In this document: piece after piece, positions 13,164 to 17,891 of the stretch
Numbering within the stretch: the first letter of the stretch is position 1
How the letters are laid out: the number at the start of each line of letters is the position of its first letter
NCBI GenBank assembly: GCA_964590495.1
Contig: CAZPWQ010000073.1
Span: 1 to 17,891, forward strand
DNA length: 17,891 nt
Source: CAZPWQ01 sp964590495
GTDB taxonomy: Bacteria; Bacteroidota; Rhodothermia; Balneolales; Balneolaceae
Reading direction: 5' to 3'
Program-made: the position numbers and the translations under genes
Notes under the pieces: generated by a model
What the model was told of the DNA's origin: nothing
Seen by the model: only the letters and a program-made list of their open reading frames with translations
The model's database searches: none

Positions 13164-15974
13164 ATGTCTCAAACAGAAGCTGCCCCCAAAGAAGAAAATA
13201 AGAAACAGCGACAGGATCGCCCGATCATTGTTAAGGGAGCACGGGTGCACAATCTCAAGAACATAGATGTTGAGATTCCACGCAATAAAATGACAGTAGT
13301 AACCGGAGTATCCGGTTCTGGTAAATCGAGCCTTGCTTTCGATACCATATACGCCGAAGGCCAGCGCCGGTACGTGGAAAGTCTCTCAAGTTATGCCCGT
13401 CAGTTCCTGGAGCGTATGGACAAACCCGATGTAGATTTCATGCAGGGAATATCTCCCGCCATGGCCATCCAGCAGAAAACAACATCGACCAACCCGCGGT
13501 CGACGGTCGGTACGACTACCGAAATCTACGATTACATGCGCCTGCTGTACGCACGGATCGGGCGCACCATTTCGCCAAAGTCTGGCAAGCGTGTTAAGAA
13601 AGACAGCACCAAGACTGCGATCGCAGAACTACTTGATCAGTTTGAAGAGGGCACGAAATTCTATGTTCTCTTTTCGATTCCAGAGCACGAAAAGAAAAAG
13701 CTGAAAGACGAACTTCGGGTGCTGAAGGAAAAGGGCTTTCCGCGCCTGCTGAATTTGGAGGATGAGGAGATCCTGGATCTGACTGCGGATGACGTTGATC
13801 CGAAAAAAATAAAACCTGAGAAGTACCGGGTTCTTGTCGACCGGCTGGCGCTTAAAAGCGACGAAGATACGAAGAGCCGCATAGCCGGATCGCTCGAGAC
13901 CGCCTTCCAGGAAGGAAAGGGGCGTTGCTCTGTGAAAATACGGGGTGGGGAAGAGGTCCCTTTCAGCGAGCGGTTCGAGCGCGACGGTATGGAGTTCGTC
14001 GAGCCTACTCCGCAGATGTTTTCATTCAACAACCCGTTCGGGGCATGCGATACCTGCGAAGGGTTCGGACGAGTGGCCGGGATCGACGAAGACCTGGTGA
14101 TTCCCGACCCGGAACGGACGATCCGGGGCGGAGCTATTGCTCCCTACAGCGGACAAAAATTCAGCCGCCACCTGCGCGATCTTATCAAGGTCTGTGCCCG
14201 CTACAGTCTTCCGATCGATACACCGTACAAAGAGTTGTCCAAGGAGACAAAAAAGCTGCTCTGGGATGGCAAAGATGAGTATATCGGCATCCGTCCGTTT
14301 TTTGAGGATGTTAAAAGCCAGTCGTATAAGGTGCACATGCGGGTATTTTATTCACGATACCGCGGCTACAGCCGTTGTCCCGATTGCGAGGGCTACCGCG
14401 TTCGTCCCGATGCGCTGTTTGTTAAAGTAAATGAGAAGCATATCGGACAGGTGTCGGAGATGACGATCGGTCATGCCCGCGAATTTTTCGAGAACCTGGA
14501 ACTAACCGAGTTTGAAAAGGAGGTGGCTTCACAGGTACTGTATGAAATACGCAAACGCCTGAAGTATCTGGATGAAGTAGGACTGGAATACCTGACGCTG
14601 AGCCGTCTCGCCAATACGCTCAGCGGCGGTGAGTCGCAGCGCATCAGCCTGGCCAACTCACTGGGAAGCTCGCTGATCGGCAGTCTCTATGTGCTTGACG
14701 AGCCGACCATCGGCCTCCATCCGAGGGATAACGACCGCCTGATAAACATCCTGAAGTCGTTGCGCGATATCGGCAATACGGTGCTGGTGGTGGAACACGA
14801 TCCGGAAATGATCAAAGCTGCCGACAATGTAATCGATATTGGACCATTTGCCGGTGTACACGGTGGCGAAGTTGTTTTTTCCGGGGATTATGAGGATCTG
14901 CTCGAATCGAAAACTCTAACCGGGAAATACCTCAGCGGACGGAAGGAAATTCCGGTGCCGGAAAAGCGGCGCAACGGCAGCGGTGAATCTCTTCTTCTTG
15001 AAGGTGCCACCGAAAACAACCTAAAAAGCCTGGATGTCGAATTTCCGCTGGGCAAATTTATCTGCGTGACGGGCGTCAGCGGTTCGGGAAAATCGACGCT
15101 GGTGCATGATACGCTTTATGCGGCGATCCAGAAACAGATGGGTACCTACAACGACAAAGTAGGCCGCCACCGATCGGTGTCGGGGATCCATCATATCGAT
15201 ACCGTCGAGATGGTCGACCAGTCGCCGATCGGACGCTCCTCGCGTTCTAATCCTGCGACCTATACGAAGGCTTTCGACGGCGTCCGCGACCTGTTCTCGA
15301 ATACACGTCAGTCGAAGATTATGGGTTATGAGCCCGGACACTTCTCATTCAATGTACCCGGCGGACGCTGTGAAACGTGCCAGGGCGAAGGTATTCAGAA
15401 GATCGAGATGCAGTTTATGGCTGATATCGAACTGACGTGCGAAGCCTGCGGCGGGAAACGTTACCGCAAGGACGTGCTCCAGGTAAAATACCGCGGCAGG
15501 AATATCCACGACGTGCTGGAGATGTCGGTATCCGAAGCTATCGAGTTTTTTGTGGATGAGCCCTCTATCACCAATAAGCTGCAGCCGATGGAGGATGTCG
15601 GGCTCGGCTATCTGAAACTGGGACAAAGCGCCACGACGCTCTCCGGCGGTGAAGCCCAGCGTGTGAAGCTGGCGAAATTCCTCAGCAAGTCGGCGGGCGA
15701 CCACACCCTCTATTTCTTCGATGAGCCGACGACCGGCCTCCATTTCGAAGATATCGCGAAGCTGCTGGATTCATTCAAGGAACTGGTCAACAACGGGCAT
15801 ACCGTTATTATTATCGAACACAACCTGGATGTGATCAAGAATGCTGATCATATCATCGACATCGGTCCCGAAGGCGGCTTCGCCGGCGGAAAAATTGTAG
15901 CCACCGGCACTCCAGAAGAGATAATCGAAGTGGACGAAAGTCACACCGGCCGCTATTTGAAGGATGTGTTGTAA
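13164..15974 (+). CDS. uvrA: excinuclease ABC subunit A (UvrA)
   Basis: Damage-recognition ATPase of nucleotide excision repair; a UvrA dimer loads UvrB on damaged DNA. The 936 residues contain two ABC modules. Walker A motifs are GVSGSGKSS (48-56, Lys54) and GVSGSGKST (637-645, Lys643). ABC signatures are LSGGESQR (486-493) and LSGGEAQR (826-833). Walker B segments are LYVLDEPTIGLHP and LYFFDEPTTGLHF. Zinc-binding Cys pairs are Cys295/298 with Cys405/408, and Cys736/739 with Cys759/762 spaced as in other UvrA proteins. The UvrB-binding/signature insertion lies between the first Walker A and the first Cys pair. A charged extension of about 20 residues precedes the first ABC strand. Nothing is missing. 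It is a single-gene unit, convergent with the M48 protease gene. Confidence 0.98.
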   Translation: MSQTEAAPKEENKKQRQDRPIIVKGARVHNLKNIDVEIPRNKMTVVTGVSGSGKSSLAFDTIYAEGQRRYVESLSSYARQFLERMDKPDVDFMQGISPAMAIQQKTTSTNPRSTVGTTTEIYDYMRLLYARIGRTISPKSGKRVKKDSTKTAIAELLDQFEEGTKFYVLFSIPEHEKKKLKDELRVLKEKGFPRLLNLEDEEILDLTADDVDPKKIKPEKYRVLVDRLALKSDEDTKSRIAGSLETAFQEGKGRCSVKIRGGEEVPFSERFERDGMEFVEPTPQMFSFNNPFGACDTCEGFGRVAGIDEDLVIPDPERTIRGGAIAPYSGQKFSRHLRDLIKVCARYSLPIDTPYKELSKETKKLLWDGKDEYIGIRPFFEDVKSQSYKVHMRVFYSRYRGYSRCPDCEGYRVRPDALFVKVNEKHIGQVSEMTIGHAREFFENLELTEFEKEVASQVLYEIRKRLKYLDEVGLEYLTLSRLANTLSGGESQRISLANSLGSSLIGSLYVLDEPTIGLHPRDNDRLINILKSLRDIGNTVLVVEHDPEMIKAADNVIDIGPFAGVHGGEVVFSGDYEDLLESKTLTGKYLSGRKEIPVPEKRRNGSGESLLLEGATENNLKSLDVEFPLGKFICVTGVSGSGKSTLVHDTLYAAIQKQMGTYNDKVGRHRSVSGIHHIDTVEMVDQSPIGRSSRSNPATYTKAFDGVRDLFSNTRQSKIMGYEPGHFSFNVPGGRCETCQGEGIQKIEMQFMADIELTCEACGGKRYRKDVLQVKYRGRNIHDVLEMSVSEAIEFFVDEPSITNKLQPMEDVGLGYLKLGQSATTLSGGEAQRVKLAKFLSKSAGDHTLYFFDEPTTGLHFEDIAKLLDSFKELVNNGHTVIIIEHNLDVIKNADHIIDIGPEGGFAGGKIVATGTPEEIIEVDESHTGRYLKDVL

Positions 15975-15978
15975 TAGC

Positions 15979-16006
15979 CGCGGATTGGCGCGGATTTTGA
16001 CGGATT
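15979..16006. repeat. short tandem CGGATT repeat after uvrA
   Basis: Three CGGATT units in a period of 10 bases (CGCGGATT, CGCGGATT, then GACGGATT) begin 5 bases after the uvrA stop. Strings of this type recur in intergenic DNA of many Bacteroidota (recollection). No function is evident. Confidence 0.45.
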
Positions 16007-16036
16007 GGGATTGAGGGGGATAGAATAAACTGTGCC

Positions 16037-16072
16037 AAAAACCTCCAGAGTTTTGGAAACCTTGGAGGTTTG
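16037..16072. terminator. hairpin between uvrA and M48 genes, possible bidirectional terminator
   Basis: AAACCTCC (16039-16046) pairs with GGAGGTTT (16064-16071), with a 17-base spacer that can pair partly (GG-AAA-CC). On the minus strand TTTTT follows the stem, favouring termination of the M48/DUF4870 transcript; on the plus strand only TTT follows. The ACCTCC/GGAGGT stem resembles those of the two-hairpin repeats, although the overall sequence differs. Confidence 0.55.
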
Positions 16073-16125
16073 AATAATGATCAAGAGAATATCTTAACTC
16101 TCCCCGGCAGTAGAGCAACCGGTCC

Positions 16126-16929
16126 TTACCTGTGCTCCTCCAATGATCCTATAAACTCCTTCCAGGGGAACTGCAGAGGACGCTCTGTAAAATCCTCCGC
16201 GACTTCGTATTCCAGGATTCGTTCTATTCGTTCCTCGAGTGAAGGATGGGAAGACAGAAAGGAGGGTGGGGTATGCTTTTGGGAAAGGGATTTCATACGC
16301 AGAAATGCCCGCGAGAGGTGTTGGGGATGAATCCCCGTCTGTTCGAGCAAATCCCGGGCAAAATCATCTGCTTCCTCTTCCTGTGACCGGCTGTAGGTAA
16401 GTCCCATCATGGTGCGGCCCAGTTCCAGGATCATCCCATTGTTGCCTCCCGTAATTATGCTTGACAACAGAGAAGATCCGATATCCATTTTTAGCCGCTG
16501 CTCTACATGGTTGTGATGGATATGTCCCAACTCGTGAGCAACAACAGCAGTAACCAGGTGCGGATCGTCAAGCCGGGTAAGCAGTCCTTTAAACAGGTAA
16601 ATCCTGTCTCCTATAGTAGTAAAGGCGTTTATCTGCTCGTCTTCTATTACATAAAGAGCCTTTAAAGCGGCAGTATCATTTATATGGGGAGTAAAACGAT
16701 TGTTCAGGGTCATTTCAAAATCACGAGTGTATTCGTTTTCAATGAAAATAAGCTGCTCTTCAAATGATTCTGCCAATCGCTCTTTAAACTCATCCCCCAT
16801 GAGCGATTCCTCCTTCTCCTTAACTTCATTCTCCGATTCCCCGTCATAGGAAACCCATCCATAAATGGCAGCAAACAAACTGCAGGTCACCAGAATCAGT
16901 ACCAATAAGTCTCGTTGCGTGCTGTTCAT
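16126..16929 (-). CDS. M48-family zinc metalloprotease, membrane-anchored
   Basis: A 267-residue protease of the M48 (HtpX/BepA-like) family. An N-terminal hydrophobic helix (about 8-26) acts as signal anchor or signal peptide; there is no convincing lipobox (VTCS). A charged segment (30-60) follows. The zinc site is HELGH (132-136), with the third ligand in SRSQEEEADDFARDLL (a Glu of 184-186). Upstream INAFTTIGDRIYLFKGLL matches the strand that lines the active site, and SSHPSLEERI closes the domain, as in other family members. The likely role is quality control of envelope proteins, with the catalytic domain outside the cytoplasm. There is no TPR domain, unlike BepA. Its ATG overlaps the upstream gene's stop by one base (TAATG), so translation is probably coupled. 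Confidence 0.93.
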   Translation of the reverse strand: MNSTQRDLLVLILVTCSLFAAIYGWVSYDGESENEVKEKEESLMGDEFKERLAESFEEQLIFIENEYTRDFEMTLNNRFTPHINDTAALKALYVIEDEQINAFTTIGDRIYLFKGLLTRLDDPHLVTAVVAHELGHIHHNHVEQRLKMDIGSSLLSSIITGGNNGMILELGRTMMGLTYSRSQEEEADDFARDLLEQTGIHPQHLSRAFLRMKSLSQKHTPPSFLSSHPSLEERIERILEYEVAEDFTERPLQFPWKEFIGSLEEHR

Positions 16930-17390
16930 TAATATGGGGCCTTATATATATCCATCTTCTCTGATTGCTCATAGGTGCGATAGCCTTTTTTAAAGGCGAT
17001 CTTCCCGAAGAAAAAGAAATAAAACATTTTTCCTTTATATGCCTTCACGGCTGCGACCACGCTGAGAATGAAATACAGCAGGTTCACAACAACTGCCAAT
17101 ATCAGGAAAGCAAAGAAGGCATCGGTAAAATCACTCCCGATAAAACAGATGACAGCCCACACTACTGTAACCCCATTAAATACAGAAGTGATAAATTGAC
17201 TGATCAATGATTGATAGGAGTGAAATGATACAAAAGGGCTGGTTCGTTTTGTATAATGATGATAAGTCAATGCTGCGAAGAAATTCAGAAAAGGAAGCGG
17301 TAATCCCATACTGGTAGTGGCAAACATCGTTAAATAGGCGGCCATTGCCCGTTCCTTCTCTTTGCTGTCGATTTCAGACGGTTGAGGCAT
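16929..17390 (-). CDS. DUF4870-like membrane protein
   Basis: A 153-residue membrane protein with about three to four hydrophobic segments (near 15-42, 62-88, 90-115 and 122-132). The pattern 'LPLPFLNFFAALTYHHYTKRTSPFVSFHSYQSLISQF' (about 30-66) is typical of the DUF4870/Tic20-like family, with a His in the FHSYQS motif and basic residues before the second helix. The function of bacterial members is not established. The C-terminal part is rich in aromatic residues and Lys and should be cytoplasmic. The gene leads the transcript into the M48 protease gene with a TAATG overlap, so the two may act together at the membrane. Confidence 0.75.
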   Translation of the reverse strand: MPQPSEIDSKEKERAMAAYLTMFATTSMGLPLPFLNFFAALTYHHYTKRTSPFVSFHSYQSLISQFITSVFNGVTVVWAVICFIGSDFTDAFFAFLILAVVVNLLYFILSVVAAVKAYKGKMFYFFFFGKIAFKKGYRTYEQSEKMDIYKAPY

Positions 17391-17470
17391 TTTTAATTCA
17401 GGAATTTTTGCTTAAGTCCCTGTTTTTATTTAAATAAGGAATAACTTAAAACATTAAAATAGGGGATTTT

Positions 17471-17719
17471 ATGGAAGAGACAACGCAAAATTATACCGTT
17501 CTTAGTACGAAAGACTGGTTAATTACTCTGCTCATCACAGCTATACCTATCGTAAATATCGTTATGTTTTTTGTATGGGCGTTCGGCGATGGCACTAATC
17601 CCAACAAAGCTAATTGGGCCAAAGCCTCACTGATGTTTTTAGGTATTTTAATAGCGCTCTACATAATTTTGTTTGTAGTAATTTTCGGTATGATGATAGG
17701 AGCCGGCAATAGTTTCTAG
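17471..17719 (+). CDS. small two-helix membrane protein (82 aa)
   Basis: Small inner-membrane protein with a hydrophilic N-terminus (1-15), a first helix at about 16-37 ending in WAFGDGTNPNKANWAKA, and a second helix at about 51-76. The segment 'IPIVNIVMFFVWAFG...TNPNKANWAKA' is a pattern I recall from many short conserved membrane proteins of Bacteroidota and Firmicutes; no function is known. A GGGG (17462-17465) lies a few bases before the ATG. It is divergent from the DUF4870 gene, sharing an 80-base AT-rich gap, and ends before a strong terminator, so it is a single-gene unit. Confidence 0.8.
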   Translation: MEETTQNYTVLSTKDWLITLLITAIPIVNIVMFFVWAFGDGTNPNKANWAKASLMFLGILIALYIILFVVIFGMMIGAGNSF

Positions 17720-17762
17720 CAGCTCTTTTCTTTGTTTATCCTCTGAAATTCGGGGAATTTCC

Positions 17763-17793
17763 AGCCCACCGGGTTACCGGTGGGCTATTTTTT
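17763..17793 (+). terminator. rho-independent terminator of the small membrane protein gene
   Basis: A perfect 10-bp stem, AGCCCACCGG/CCGGTGGGCT, with a GTTA loop is followed by ATTTTTT. It lies 44 bases after the stop codon. A smaller palindrome (GAAATTC-ggg-GAATTTC, 17745-17761) sits directly before it. Confidence 0.93.
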
Positions 17794-17891
17794 GGAAATC
17801 AAATTAATGGAGTTGCCGGTAATCCAACCACCCCTAAGTCCCCTCCTTCATATGTATAGACCGGATAGATGGGTAACACTCGTTCGGGGAC

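Overview
The window looks like chromosomal DNA of a Bacteroidota-type bacterium, most plausibly of the Balneolota/Rhodothermota branch. This is an inference from protein style (PhoB/PhoR-like pair, LVIVD lipoprotein, group II decarboxylase, AGCS symporter), from start codons that often lack a clear Shine-Dalgarno sequence, and from intergenic DNA crowded with short palindromic repeats. No rRNA, tRNA, CRISPR array, transposase or phage gene was found. Almost all genes are housekeeping or envelope genes. I found no multi-gene defence or biosynthetic system; the unusual material is mainly non-coding.

Layout. 1-772 is mostly intergenic: a possible gene remnant, a MITE-like inverted repeat at 288-462 and a doubtful small ORF. 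773-2869 (+) encodes an LVIVD-repeat lipoprotein and a small beta-barrel-like envelope protein. After a head-to-head pair of palindromic repeats (2901-3038), a minus-strand block reads right to left: ankyrin-repeat protein (6523-7005) with its own terminator, then ruvC, ruvA, an OmpR/PhoB-class response regulator and its PhoR-like histidine kinase (down to 3134). A 100-N scaffold gap lies at 7277-7376, flanked by identical 55-bp copies. Next are a sodium:amino-acid symporter and a DinB-family protein (minus), divergent from coaX (type III pantothenate kinase, plus). A group II PLP decarboxylase and a CPBP-family membrane protein follow on the minus strand. uvrA (13164-15974, plus) is convergent with an M48 metalloprotease/DUF4870 pair (minus). 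A small membrane protein with a textbook terminator closes the window.

Genes that work together: RuvC and RuvA belong to Holliday-junction processing and sit with UvrA (nucleotide excision repair) in the same window, though uvrA is not co-transcribed with them. The response regulator and kinase overlap by one base and form a phosphorelay pair. The M48 protease and the DUF4870 protein are coupled by the same TAATG overlap. CoaX supplies the first step of coenzyme A synthesis.

Most interesting: a two-hairpin repeat (three copies, two of them head to head) whose stems differ by compensating base pairs; palindromic elements at all three convergent gene junctions, at least two of which could act as terminators; an assembly gap flanked by identical 55-mers; a possible non-AUG start for the symporter; a leader inverted repeat touching the ankyrin gene's start codon; and an intergenic segment between two terminator-like hairpins that could be a small RNA.
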